9,148 nucleotides of DNA from an uncultured beta proteobacterium. GTDB taxonomy: Bacteria; Pseudomonadota; Gammaproteobacteria; Burkholderiales; Burkholderiaceae. The stretch covers positions 1-9,148 of the forward strand of contig CAIVXR010000060.1 in NCBI GenBank assembly GCA_903909925.1, given 5' to 3'. The translations under genes were made by a program, and so were the position numbers. Of the stretch, positions 1-7,082 are shown piece after piece; within the stretch, counting starts at the first letter, position 1; every line of letters starts with the position of its first letter. The notes beneath the pieces are model-generated. The model saw nothing but the letters and a program-made list of their open reading frames with translations. It did no database searches and was not told the DNA's origin.

Positions 1-968
1 AGCTGAGCTCCAGATGCTTTCACAATTTTTGCCCATTTAGCCAATTCCTCTTTCAGTAGTGCGCCTAGCTTTGCGGGCGGTACTGGATTGAGATCTAAGC
101 CCTGACCAATCAATTTCTCACGAACATCTGTCCTTGCCATGACTTTATCCATAGCAACTTGATTTTTCTTAACCACCTCAGCACTCACGCCAGCTGGCGC
201 AAAGATTGCAACCCAAACCTCGCCCACACAATCAGGATAAGTTTCTGCAATCGTTGGGATTTCTGGAGCTGCGCTAGAACGTTTAGCGGAACTGATTGCA
301 ATTGCCTGTAACTTGCCCGTCTTGATGTAATTAATTGCTGACGGCAGGCTTGCAAAAGCTAGAGGTACTTGCCCACCCAAGACATCATTAATTGCAGGTG
401 CAACCCCTTTATATGGAATGTGTTGCATCTCAATGCCAGCACTAGTATTTAACATAGCACCCAAAAGATGGCTGATCGTGCCATTACCAGCTGAAGCATA
501 AGAAAGCTCACCAGGTTTTTTCTTTGCTGCAGCTATAACATCCGCTAAGGTTTTATAGGGAGACCCTGGCGGTGAAACCAATACATAGGGAGTAGCACCA
601 ATGTAATACAGGGGTACAAAATCATTGACCGGATCAAATCCTGGATTCTTATAGAGAGATGGATTAATAGCTTGTGCACTATTAATCGTTAGCAGCAGGG
701 TATAGCCGTCTTTAGCAGAACGCGCCACACTTTGCGTACCAATGTTTCCACCAGCACCAGGACGATTCTCAACCACCATAGCGCTCCCAATTGCTTCTCC
801 AAAAGCTGGAGCAATTAAACGCGCAACGATATCGTTTGTTCCGCCAGCAGCTTGTGGAACAACCAAATTAATAGGCTTGTTTGGATAAGGTTGGGCCATT
901 AATTGAAAGGTAGCCAAACCAAAAATCAAACCTAAAATATATTTATAAGCTCTTTGATTCATCATCAT
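1..968 (-). CDS. Bug/TctC-family tripartite tricarboxylate transporter substrate-binding protein (3' end cut by window edge)
   Basis: This is a periplasmic solute receptor of the Bug (TctC) family, which captures small carboxylates or similar compounds for TctA/TctB-type permeases. My translation gives 322 residues running off the left edge. Residues 1-25 look like a Sec signal peptide, with probable cleavage after LMA before QPYPNKPI. Family hallmarks follow: VPQAAGGTNDIVAR at about 37-50, VVENRPGAGGNIG at about 65-77, and PYKGVAPAINDVLGGQVP at about 185-202. Family members are usually about 320-330 residues and end in a WAKIVKASGA-like helix, which is the last thing visible here, so probably only a few codons are missing. 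Three consecutive ATG codons (968, 965, 962) could start it. GAG at 976-974 lies 5 or 8 bases before the first two; I chose the first. The gene starts 6 bases after the TAXI gene stop, so the two are probably cotranscribed. The ligand is unknown and no permease is nearby. Confidence 0.93.
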   Translation of the reverse strand, partial: MMMNQRAYKYILGLIFGLATFQLMAQPYPNKPINLVVPQAAGGTNDIVARLIAPAFGEAIGSAMVVENRPGAGGNIGTQSVARSAKDGYTLLLTINSAQAINPSLYKNPGFDPVNDFVPLYYIGATPYVLVSPPGSPYKTLADVIAAAKKKPGELSYASAGNGTISHLLGAMLNTSAGIEMQHIPYKGVAPAINDVLGGQVPLAFASLPSAINYIKTGKLQAIAISSAKRSSAAPEIPTIAETYPDCVGEVWVAIFAPAGVSAEVVKKNQVAMDKVMARTDVREKLIGQGLDLNPVPPAKLGALLKEELAKWAKIVKASGAQ

Positions 969-974
969 ATTTTC

Positions 975-2276
975 TCAAGTCAACAGTTTTAAGCGGTTAC
1001 GCACTTCTCCAATATGCCCCTTGAGATCATAAAAATCTCGGGCAGCTAGTGCTGATACTTTCATATTAGCTACACGTTGCTCAATTAATTCCAATTCTTT
1101 AAAGTTTTGCTCTCTCATAGCAAGATTACTTGCATTTTGCTCAAGTAAATAAAGCTCTTCATATATCCCCGCAAACTTGAGGCGCAATAAGAAAGTATTT
1201 GCTGAGGAAAGATAAGTAAATAGCGGAATAAAAATGACTAAAAGTGGGATCACAATTTTTATAAAACGTGCAACCCAAACTGCACTCCAAAATGGTAAGT
1301 GGCGATGCAAGAAAGAGGGGCCATCTTTTAGATAAATTTCTGCGTCTGAATGCAAAGGAAAAGTAAGTCCTTTGCTAGAGGGAAATTCTCCAGGCTTTTG
1401 GAGAAGCGAGTATCTCGGCAATATGTCATAGGTAGCACCTAAGACGAGGGACAGTAGGGCCGGGCTAATATCCACTTTGGCCACTAATGTTGCTGTGGGA
1501 GCTAGTAGTTGAGTACTTTCCCGTGGAATATCCCGAGCAATGCCAAGTAATCCTCTTGGAACAATCACCTTTGATAGATAAGTGAGGTTATTTACGTAGG
1601 CATCCGCTTGATCAAAATACATCAAACGAATATCCGGATCGTTATAAAACTTTTTTAATACAGGTGCTTCTGCAGCCACAACAATAAAAGCAACATCTAG
1701 GGTGCCGGCATTTAATTTACTTAAAGCTTCATCAGGCGTGAGATATTCTGCTTTGATTTCATCTGACTTGATTTCGCTCGCATCTAACAATGCAGTAGTT
1801 AAAGCGGCAGTGCCACTACCCTGATTACCAACAGAAACTCGCTTGCCCTTTAATTGACTTAGGATGCGCAGCTGGCCTCCATCCGCTTTAAACGCACTCG
1901 CCCGATACCAAACCCAAACAGGCTCATAAAATAAGCCTGCGATTGAAACCAGGTTTGGATAATGATTAGCATCAGCCACGCCACTTTGCATCATTGCAAA
2001 GTCAATATCAGATTTGGGGCCACTTAAGAGACGCAGGTTCTCGACCGTTCCAGCAGTCTCTACTAATTCTAGAGTGACACCCTCTTTAGCAAGTTCAGAT
2101 TTGAGGCGCTCACCAAATTGGTAATACAGACCTTCAGGCATACCCGCAGCCATTTTGATTGTCTTTGGAGGTGGAGGCGTCAAAATCCACAACACCCCAG
2201 AAATAGTGACCAAAAGCACTAAGAAGCTTAGGATAATGGTTTGCGGGTTGTAAAGGTGTTTTTTGAGGGAATTCAT
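975..2276 (-). CDS. Membrane-anchored TAXI-family (TRAP transporter) solute-binding protein
   Basis: This 433-residue protein has a TAXI/NMT1-like periplasmic binding domain, the receptor type of TRAP-TAXI transporters. Residues 14-33 form an N-terminal membrane segment after a basic start (NSLKKHL), followed by PPPPK and then the binding domain at about 38-325. Recognisable parts are AAGMPEGLYYQFGERL near 43-58, ETAGTVENLRLL near 73-84, DFAMMQSGVAD near 92-102, and LKGKRVSVGNQGSGT near 142-156. A second strongly hydrophobic segment lies at about 332-356. It is followed by a charged, helical tail (about 368-433), rich in Glu, Leu and Lys, that resembles a coiled coil. Ordinary TAXI receptors are soluble, about 320 residues long and lack this tail. 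Positive-inside reasoning places both ends in the cytoplasm. The ATG has AGAGAGA (2288-2282) 5 bases upstream and a likely promoter in the gap before it. No TRAP permease is in the window, so it may be an orphan receptor, a sensor, or partner to a distant permease. The family call is firm; the ligand is unknown. Confidence 0.88.
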   Translation of the reverse strand: MNSLKKHLYNPQTIILSFLVLLVTISGVLWILTPPPPKTIKMAAGMPEGLYYQFGERLKSELAKEGVTLELVETAGTVENLRLLSGPKSDIDFAMMQSGVADANHYPNLVSIAGLFYEPVWVWYRASAFKADGGQLRILSQLKGKRVSVGNQGSGTAALTTALLDASEIKSDEIKAEYLTPDEALSKLNAGTLDVAFIVVAAEAPVLKKFYNDPDIRLMYFDQADAYVNNLTYLSKVIVPRGLLGIARDIPRESTQLLAPTATLVAKVDISPALLSLVLGATYDILPRYSLLQKPGEFPSSKGLTFPLHSDAEIYLKDGPSFLHRHLPFWSAVWVARFIKIVIPLLVIFIPLFTYLSSANTFLLRLKFAGIYEELYLLEQNASNLAMREQNFKELELIEQRVANMKVSALAARDFYDLKGHIGEVRNRLKLLT

Positions 2277-2281
2277 TAAAG

Positions 2282-2299
2282 TCTCTCTGGTATCTCTCT
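2282..2299 (-). promoter_or_regulatory. Duplicated purine-rich ribosome-binding region of the TAXI gene
   Basis: AGAGAGA occurs twice on the minus strand, at 2299-2293 and 2288-2282, separated by TACC. The second copy ends 5 bases before the ATG at 2276 and is the probable Shine-Dalgarno sequence. The first copy is too far upstream to set the start. It supports the ATG at 2276. Confidence 0.4.
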
Positions 2300-2309
2300 C
2301 GTTTTTTGC

Positions 2310-2337
2310 ATTATGCCCCGCACACCAAAATAGGCAA
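2310..2337 (-). promoter_or_regulatory. Candidate sigma70-type promoter for the TAXI and Bug genes
   Basis: On the minus strand, TTGCCT (2337-2332) is a 4-of-6 match to the -35 consensus and CATAAT (2315-2310) a 5-of-6 match to the -10 consensus, separated by 16 bases. The expected transcription start, near 2303, would give a leader of about 27 bases before the TAXI ATG at 2276. Position and orientation fit separate transcription of the two receptor genes. This is a consensus match only. Confidence 0.45.
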
Positions 2338-2351
2338 ATGATTCCCCTCTA

Positions 2352-2371
2352 AGGAGGCTTAAGAAGGCTTA
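2352..2371 (-). repeat. Tandem 10-base direct repeat overlapping the ccmI stop codon
   Basis: On the minus strand TAAGCCTTCT (2371-2362) is followed at once by TAAGCCTCCT (2361-2352), with 9 of 10 bases identical. The first TAA is the ccmI stop codon. The repeat may be a small slippage duplication; no function can be read from it. Confidence 0.5.
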
Positions 2372-3553
2372 CTGACGCACTTGGTCGATGACTAGCCGAA
2401 TATTATTGGCTCCGACCTTAACTATTTGTGGGGTAGAAATTAAATCGCCCGCCTCTGGCTTTGCCATTCCTGTTTTTGAGATTCTGACCTCGATAGAAGC
2501 CTCACTTAGTTGGGAGAGTGGCGCACTTGGATTCATTGCCAGAGCATCTGTTAAAGAGAAGTTCATCGGGAAGTCTGAGATCCCCGTCCTTAGCACTGCT
2601 ACTGGCATACGCTCGCCTGGTTTACGGGCAATAACCATCACAATATCGCCAGATTTGACTTTAGATTTCAAATCAGTAGATATCTCAATCTTGCCACTAA
2701 CACCTTTCGTGCTTACGCTGGCTTTAGATGAAAGACCGCCCTTAGCACGCGCATCAGCAATCGATGCCTCAATAGAGCGTGCGTCTTCAGTCCCCGGTGG
2801 TACTTGTTGTGCCAGCTTTTCCCAAATCTGAACAGCAGCCTTGTAATTACCTGCTGCATAGGAAGCAGTTCCAGAGAGCCATAAAGCCATCAAGTTATTA
2901 GGATCTAATTTGAGCGCTTGCTTAATGAGTTGCAGTGGTTTACCAGAAAAACTTCCGTTAGCATTAGTGGCTAGTACATCCGCATAGTCTGCCAAAAGCT
3001 GTGGATCAGATTCAATAAAGCTTCCAGCACGCTCATATGCTTTTGCAGCTTCTTGATTTCGTCCCAGGATTCGATAAGAGCGAGCGAGCATTACCCAGCC
3101 CTGAAGATTGCTTGGATCTTGCTCCATCTTTGCTGCAAACTGCGCAACCATTTTTTCGACACCTTCTTGCGTCATGGGTTGCTGAGTATTTTTTTGCGCA
3201 ATTCGAGTCGCGTCACCCAAAGCAAAATAGAAGCCTGCTGAAAGTACCGCAATAAATAAACAGAGCCCAATTGCGGTGATCTTGCTAGAACCCATCACAG
3301 AGCGATCATCCTCTTCATCTGTATCCTGAAAGAGGCGTTGACGCATTTCGGCATGGGCAATTTCGTAATCAGCACTATTAATCGAGCCTGTTACCCGCTC
3401 TGTCTCTAATTTTTCGAGCTCTTCACGATAAATAGTGGCATTCATTTGGCGACGAGAAGTTGCCTCTACTTTTGGCGGAAAAATAAATGGGCGCAAGAGT
3501 AATACAAGCACTAAAACCAATAGCAAGAAGGCGGGAATCAGAAAGCTGATCAT
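2369..3553 (-). CDS. ccmI: Cytochrome c biogenesis protein CcmI (apocytochrome c chaperone, TPR protein)
   Basis: CcmI binds the C-terminal region of apocytochrome c and presents it to the CcmF/CcmH heme-ligation complex. The 394-residue protein has the expected layout. Membrane helix 1 is at about 3-22. A cytoplasmic loop follows, with the conserved IYREELEKLE and GSINSADYEIAHAEMRQRLF stretches at about 41-75. Helix 2 is at about 92-111, then a periplasmic TPR region at about 147-255 (GWVMLARSYRILGRNQEA, ALWLSGTASYAAGNYKAA). The C-terminal beta-rich domain at about 284-394 matches the Ig-like domain of long CcmI/CycH proteins. The start ATG overlaps the ccmH stop as ATGA, and GAGAAGG lies 7 bases upstream of it. 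CcmI is encoded separately here, unlike in E. coli, where its TPR part is fused to CcmH. It is the last gene of the ccm operon; the next gene begins 92 bases on. Confidence 0.95.
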   Translation of the reverse strand: MISFLIPAFLLLVLVLVLLLRPFIFPPKVEATSRRQMNATIYREELEKLETERVTGSINSADYEIAHAEMRQRLFQDTDEEDDRSVMGSSKITAIGLCLFIAVLSAGFYFALGDATRIAQKNTQQPMTQEGVEKMVAQFAAKMEQDPSNLQGWVMLARSYRILGRNQEAAKAYERAGSFIESDPQLLADYADVLATNANGSFSGKPLQLIKQALKLDPNNLMALWLSGTASYAAGNYKAAVQIWEKLAQQVPPGTEDARSIEASIADARAKGGLSSKASVSTKGVSGKIEISTDLKSKVKSGDIVMVIARKPGERMPVAVLRTGISDFPMNFSLTDALAMNPSAPLSQLSEASIEVRISKTGMAKPEAGDLISTPQIVKVGANNIRLVIDQVRQ

Positions 3554-4023
3554 AGAGCGCCCTTCTCATTCTTATTGTTTAGCAAAGCATCAATTCTGTG
3601 ATTGTCATCGTCCGACAATACAACAGTGCTAACAGCATCATTTCTACGACGTAAATAAGTTAATAGACCCACGATGCCCATTAAAAGAATAATAAAAGGT
3701 CCAATCCAAAGCAGCCAAGTGATCGGTTTAACGGGTGGGCGATAGAGCACAAAATCTCCATAGCGCTCAACCATAAAGTTTCTAATTTGATCATCGCTTT
3801 TACCCTCTTTAATGAGAGTACGAATTTCTCGTCGCAGGTCATTCGCTAAATCAGAACGTGATCCAGCCAAAGATTCATTCTGACAAACTAAACAACGCAT
3901 TTCTTCAGAGATACTGATTAAGCGTTGTTCGGTCACGGGATCATCAGCCAAGGGTATTGCATCTTTAGCCAATGATGATCCAAAGCTGAATATCAACAGA
4001 GAAATCAATAAAATTTGCTTCAT
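3550..4023 (-). CDS. ccmH: Cytochrome c maturation thiol-reductase CcmH (short form)
   Basis: CcmH is a membrane-anchored periplasmic thiol-disulfide protein that acts with CcmG to keep the heme-binding cysteines of apocytochrome c reduced, and is part of the heme-ligation complex with CcmF and CcmI. It has 157 residues. Residues 1-19 form a signal peptide (likely cleavage in SLA/KD). The redox motif MRCLVCQNESLAGS holds Cys44 and Cys47, and a three-helix domain with RYGDFVLYRPPVK follows. One membrane helix lies at about 102-124, then a basic RRRN stop-transfer sequence and a roughly 30-residue acidic cytoplasmic tail. It is the short form without a TPR domain, which fits the separate ccmI next to it. 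Start and stop both overlap the neighbouring genes by ATGA. Start context is poor in Shine-Dalgarno sequence, so translation probably depends on coupling to ccmG. Confidence 0.96.
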   Translation of the reverse strand: MKQILLISLLIFSFGSSLAKDAIPLADDPVTEQRLISISEEMRCLVCQNESLAGSRSDLANDLRREIRTLIKEGKSDDQIRNFMVERYGDFVLYRPPVKPITWLLWIGPFIILLMGIVGLLTYLRRRNDAVSTVVLSDDDNHRIDALLNNKNEKGAL

Positions 4024-4550
4024 GATTTCGCAAGCTCGCTAATCAATGGATAGATCTTTTGGTTCAGTATGTCCATCGTAATGGGACCAATATGCTTAAA
4101 GCGAATCATGCCGGCTTTATCAATCACATAGGTTTCAGGCACACCATAGACGCCGTAATCAATACCAACACGCCCATCAGCATCGAAGGCGGATAGCAAA
4201 TATGGATTGCCCTGCCTAGCCAACATAATAAGAGCATCTTCACGCTTATCTTTATAGTCTAGACCGATCAAAGGTGCTGCTTTTGACTTAGCTAACTCGA
4301 CTAGCACTGGATGCTCTTCACGACATGCAACACACCATGAGGCCCAGACGTTCAATATCCAAACCTGCCCCTTCATACTTTCAGGAGAAAAAGACTGCTT
4401 AGGCTCTGACAACTGCGAAATTTCAAATGCAGGTGCTGGTTTATTGATTAATGGTGATGGCACTTCATGCGGATCACGATTTAATCCTATTGCCAAGAAC
4501 ACAATCAAGATGACGAAGAGCGCCAGGGGAATTAAAAACTTTAATTTCAT
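4020..4550 (-). CDS. ccmG: Thiol:disulfide interchange protein CcmG/DsbE
   Basis: CcmG is a membrane-tethered thioredoxin-like reductant that passes electrons from the DsbD/CcdA system to CcmH or directly to apocytochrome c in the periplasm. The 176-residue protein has an uncleaved N-terminal anchor at about 4-23, followed by a thioredoxin fold. The active site WASWCVACREEHP has Cys73 and Cys76. The cis-proline loop GVYGVPETYVID has Pro138; GVPET is characteristic of CcmG and distinguishes it from general thioredoxins. The length is normal (about 170-185). It starts inside the ccmF stop (ATGA) and ends inside the ccmH start (ATGA). The upstream purine stretch TGAAGAAAC is only a weak ribosome-binding site. 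Confidence 0.96.
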   Translation of the reverse strand: MKLKFLIPLALFVILIVFLAIGLNRDPHEVPSPLINKPAPAFEISQLSEPKQSFSPESMKGQVWILNVWASWCVACREEHPVLVELAKSKAAPLIGLDYKDKREDALIMLARQGNPYLLSAFDADGRVGIDYGVYGVPETYVIDKAGMIRFKHIGPITMDILNQKIYPLISELAKS

Positions 4551-6466
4551 GAGGCTTGTTTCTTCAATTTGATGCGATAGCGTTTGTCAGAGATCGCCAA
4601 TACTCCACCAAGAGCCATTAGCAAACAGCCACCCCAGATCCAATCCACGAAAGGCTTGTAATACACCCTTACTGCCCATGATCTATCTGGCAATACCTCA
4701 CCTAGAGAAACATAGATGTCTCGGGTTAAGCCCACATCAATGGCAGCCTCTGTCATTGGCATGCTTGATGAGAAATAATTACGCTTCTCCGGGTATAGGG
4801 TTGTCTGGAAATTGCCATTCTTGCTTAACAAGAAAGTTCCCCGCATTGCTTGATAGTTTGGTCCTGACGCGATATTGACATCTTGTAACTGAATTTGATA
4901 TCCACCAACTGAAACAGTTTCACCAGCTGACATACGCACATCTTTTTCTTCTTGATAAGCACCAACCATCGTGACACCAATCACAAATACAGCAATGCCA
5001 AGGTGAGCCACTTGCATCCCAATAAACGAGCGGGTTGGCTTACCAGCTTTTGCTTGACGAATAATTTGCAAGCAACCAGAAGCGATGACCCAAAAAGCCA
5101 ACAAGAAACCAAGACCTGCTAACCAAGTGAACTCGGCCATCAGCATCGGAATAGTGACACCAGCAACTATTGCAGCCAAAGCTGCAAGCCATAAGCGTTT
5201 AATGACTGCTGGCAGATCAGAGCTTTTCCAATTGGTCCAAGGGCCAATGCCCATCAATACCAATAAGGGTGACATGAGGGGCACAAACACACTATTAAAG
5301 TAAGGAGGCCCGACCGAGATTTTTCCTAGATGAAGTGCATCAATTAATAATGGGTATAAAGTCCCGAGCAATACTGAGCCAGCAGAAACAACCAAGAAGA
5401 CATTCCCTAAAAGGATAAAAGTCTCTCTAGAGCTCAAGCTAAATTTACCGCCAAGAGTGCTCTTAGGAGCGCGCCATGCATAGAGAACTAAGGAGGATCC
5501 AACTACGAGCGCTAAAAATATCAAGATAAAAATACCGCGCCTTGGATCAGTAGCAAAAGCATGCACCGATGTCAAAACGCCAGAGCGCACCAAGAAGGTC
5601 CCCAAGAGGGATAAAGAGAAAGCAGTAATTGCTAATAACACTGTCCAGCTTTTAAAGCCGCCGCGCTTTTCAGTAACTGCTAATGAATGCAATAGTGCTG
5701 TACCGACTAACCAAGGTATAAACGATGCATTCTCAACGGGATCCCAGAACCACCAACCACCCCAACCTAATTCGTAGTAAGCCCACCAAGAACCCAAAGC
5801 AATTCCAAGGGTAAGAAAGACCCAGGCAGCGGTTGTCCAGGGACGTGACCAGCGAGCCCATGCGGCATCAAGTCTTCCAGATAATAAGGAGGCAATTGCA
5901 AAAGCAAAGGCTACTGAGAAACCAACATATCCCATATACAACATAGGCGGATGAAAGACTAAACCTGGATCTTGTAATAGTGGATTAAGAGATCGGCCAT
6001 CTTGCGCAGCTGGTAATAGACGCATAAATGGATTTGAGGTTGTCAGAATAAACAGCAGGAGGCCGCTCATTACCAAACCTAAAACACCAATCACTCTAGC
6101 GACCATAAACTCATCCAAAGCTTTAGAGAGCTGGGCAACCAAAATCGTCCAGGTACTTAATAAGAAAACCCATAAAAGCAATGAACCTTCATGTCCACCC
6201 CAAACAGCACCTAAGCGATACACAACAGGCATCTGAGAATTTGAGTGCTCAGCAACATACAGCACAGAAAAGTCATTGGTATAAAAACACCAAGCCAAGA
6301 TTACAAATGCAGTAGCAAGCAATAAGAAAACCGTTTGAGCAGCGGGTCTTGCCAACATTAACCACTCGCGACGGCCCTGATGCGCACCCAATAATGGCAG
6401 CACCCCCTGAATCAGAGCAACACAAAGTGCCAGAATGAGTGCGTAATGCCCAAACTCAGGAATCAT
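4547..6466 (-). CDS. ccmF: Heme lyase / cytochrome c synthase subunit CcmF
   Basis: CcmF is a large polytopic inner-membrane protein that takes heme from CcmE and ligates it to the CXXCH cysteines of apocytochrome c on the periplasmic side. It has 639 residues with many hydrophobic segments and belongs to the heme-handling protein family. The tryptophan-rich WWD motif is WGGWWFWDPVENASFIPWL at 235-253. The histidines expected from E. coli CcmF (173, 261, 303, 491) appear here as His172 (VFHPPMLYMGY), His260 (LLHSLAVTEKRGG), His302 (LTSVHAFATDPRRG) and His488 (QVAHLGIAVFVIGV). A large periplasmic domain of about 100 residues precedes the last helix (about 613-628). Its start overlaps the ccmE stop as ATGA, with GGAAG 6-7 bases upstream. 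NrfE is a paralog, but the operon settles the assignment. Confidence 0.97.
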   Translation of the reverse strand: MIPEFGHYALILALCVALIQGVLPLLGAHQGRREWLMLARPAAQTVFLLLATAFVILAWCFYTNDFSVLYVAEHSNSQMPVVYRLGAVWGGHEGSLLLWVFLLSTWTILVAQLSKALDEFMVARVIGVLGLVMSGLLLFILTTSNPFMRLLPAAQDGRSLNPLLQDPGLVFHPPMLYMGYVGFSVAFAFAIASLLSGRLDAAWARWSRPWTTAAWVFLTLGIALGSWWAYYELGWGGWWFWDPVENASFIPWLVGTALLHSLAVTEKRGGFKSWTVLLAITAFSLSLLGTFLVRSGVLTSVHAFATDPRRGIFILIFLALVVGSSLVLYAWRAPKSTLGGKFSLSSRETFILLGNVFLVVSAGSVLLGTLYPLLIDALHLGKISVGPPYFNSVFVPLMSPLLVLMGIGPWTNWKSSDLPAVIKRLWLAALAAIVAGVTIPMLMAEFTWLAGLGFLLAFWVIASGCLQIIRQAKAGKPTRSFIGMQVAHLGIAVFVIGVTMVGAYQEEKDVRMSAGETVSVGGYQIQLQDVNIASGPNYQAMRGTFLLSKNGNFQTTLYPEKRNYFSSSMPMTEAAIDVGLTRDIYVSLGEVLPDRSWAVRVYYKPFVDWIWGGCLLMALGGVLAISDKRYRIKLKKQAS

Positions 6467-6897
6467 TTATTGCTTCCATTTTTTTGAGCCTGCTCTAGGG
6501 CATGCTTAGCTTCTGGTGGCATATAGTTTTCATCGTGCTTAGCCAGCACTTCACTTGCAATGAATTCTCCGTTGCTATTCATACGCCCTTGAATGACCGC
6601 ACCCTTACCTTCTTTAAATAAATCCGGAAGAATGCCTGTAAACGCGACTGGAATATCTTTTACAAGATCAGTAATAACGAAATGTACCGTCAAGCCATCA
6701 CGCCTTAAAGATCCGTCCTTCACCATGCCGCCAATTCTGAAGGCTTGATCCTTCGGCGCCTTACCTGCAGACACTTCGCTTGGAGTGACATATAACGCAA
6801 TATTGCTATTGAGTGCATTCAGAATTAATAGCGCAGCAACTCCAATGACTGCTAGAGCAGCAATAATGATCATTGCACGTTTATACCTAGGCTTCAC
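6463..6897 (-). CDS. ccmE: Periplasmic heme chaperone CcmE (GTG start)
   Basis: CcmE carries heme from CcmC to CcmF, binding it covalently through a histidine. The 144-residue protein has a basic N-terminus (KPRYKR), an uncleaved membrane anchor at about 8-29, and a beta-barrel periplasmic domain. The heme site VLAKHDENYMPPE contains His121, the covalent attachment residue (His130 in E. coli), and Tyr125, the axial ligand (Tyr134 in E. coli), so this is the ordinary histidine-type CcmE. The C-terminal tail is flexible and polar. Translation starts at GTG (6897-6895), sharing its G with the ccmD stop in TAGTG. GAGAAGG at 6910-6904 is a good ribosome-binding site, 6 bases away, and supports this start. 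The end overlaps ccmF by ATGA. Confidence 0.96.
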   Translation of the reverse strand: MKPRYKRAMIIIAALAVIGVAALLILNALNSNIALYVTPSEVSAGKAPKDQAFRIGGMVKDGSLRRDGLTVHFVITDLVKDIPVAFTGILPDLFKEGKGAVIQGRMNSNGEFIASEVLAKHDENYMPPEAKHALEQAQKNGSNK

Positions 6898-7082
6898 TAA
6901 CTACCTTCTCTATCAAACTGCTGGGCAAGCAGCTCTTGCTTGAGTCTGCGCACAATTGCCTTAAAACGAGCGCGTACCACTAAAGGCTCAAGCAATAAAA
7001 CTAGTACGCAAACACCAAAGCTACCCCATACATATAGTGCGTAGCCCCCCATCGCAAAGAATTCTGCTGGACTATTCCACAT
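6897..7082 (-). CDS. ccmD: Heme exporter accessory protein CcmD
   Basis: CcmD is a small membrane protein that stabilises the CcmABC-heme-CcmE complex and is needed to release holo-CcmE. The 61-residue product begins MWNSPAEFFAMGGYALYVWG; FFAMGGYALYVWGS is the typical CcmD signature. A single membrane helix lies at about 17-36, followed by a basic, charged cytoplasmic tail (RARFKAIVRRLKQE). The frame is open 11 codons further upstream to an ATG at 7115, but that would overlap ccmC by 34 bases. The ATG at 7082 shares its A with the ccmC stop (TGATG), matches normal CcmD length and follows the coupling seen at the other junctions, so I chose it. A purine-rich AGAGAGG lies about 10 bases upstream. 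Confidence 0.93.
   Translation of the reverse strand: MWNSPAEFFAMGGYALYVWGSFGVCVLVLLLEPLVVRARFKAIVRRLKQELLAQQFDREGS
6904..6910 (-). promoter_or_regulatory. Ribosome-binding site that fixes the ccmE GTG start
   Basis: GAGAAGG on the minus strand lies inside the ccmD 3' end, 6 bases before the GTG at 6897. It is one of the strongest Shine-Dalgarno sequences in the operon and confirms that ccmE uses GTG instead of the later ATG at codon 9. Confidence 0.65.

Larger units (their letters stand above)
2277..2368. other. Intergenic region between ccmI and the TAXI gene
   Basis: This is the only non-coding gap of note in the window, 92 bases long. Reading along the minus strand it contains most of a tandem 10-base repeat that begins at the ccmI stop, a weak 4-base-pair hairpin (CCTC/GAGG, 2357-2346) without a T-run, a sigma70-like promoter (2337-2310), and two AGAGAGA blocks just before the TAXI start. 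I see no convincing intrinsic terminator, so read-through from the ccm operon is possible. Confidence 0.7.

Noticed and set aside
2346..2357. Possible intrinsic terminator after ccmI
   Set aside because: The stem is only 4 base pairs (CCTC/GAGG) with a 4-base loop and no T-run follows, so it does not meet the usual pattern.
2388..2831. Open frame of 147 codons on the plus strand
   Set aside because: It lies wholly antisense to ccmI, whose TPR and C-terminal domains are clear. The product has no recognisable motif, signal or operon context.
3037..3255. Plus-strand short frames opposite ccmI (3037-3255 and 3053-3241)
   Set aside because: Both overlap the same antisense stretch in different frames, with no ribosome-binding site or familiar sequence.
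3550..4023. Truncated CcmH lacking its TPR half
   Set aside because: The TPR region is encoded by the adjacent, overlapping ccmI, the normal split arrangement, so nothing is missing.
4547..6466. CcmF as the nitrite-reductase paralog NrfE
   Set aside because: The gene sits in order between ccmE and ccmG, overlaps both, and is accompanied by a complete ccm set; no nrf genes are in the window.
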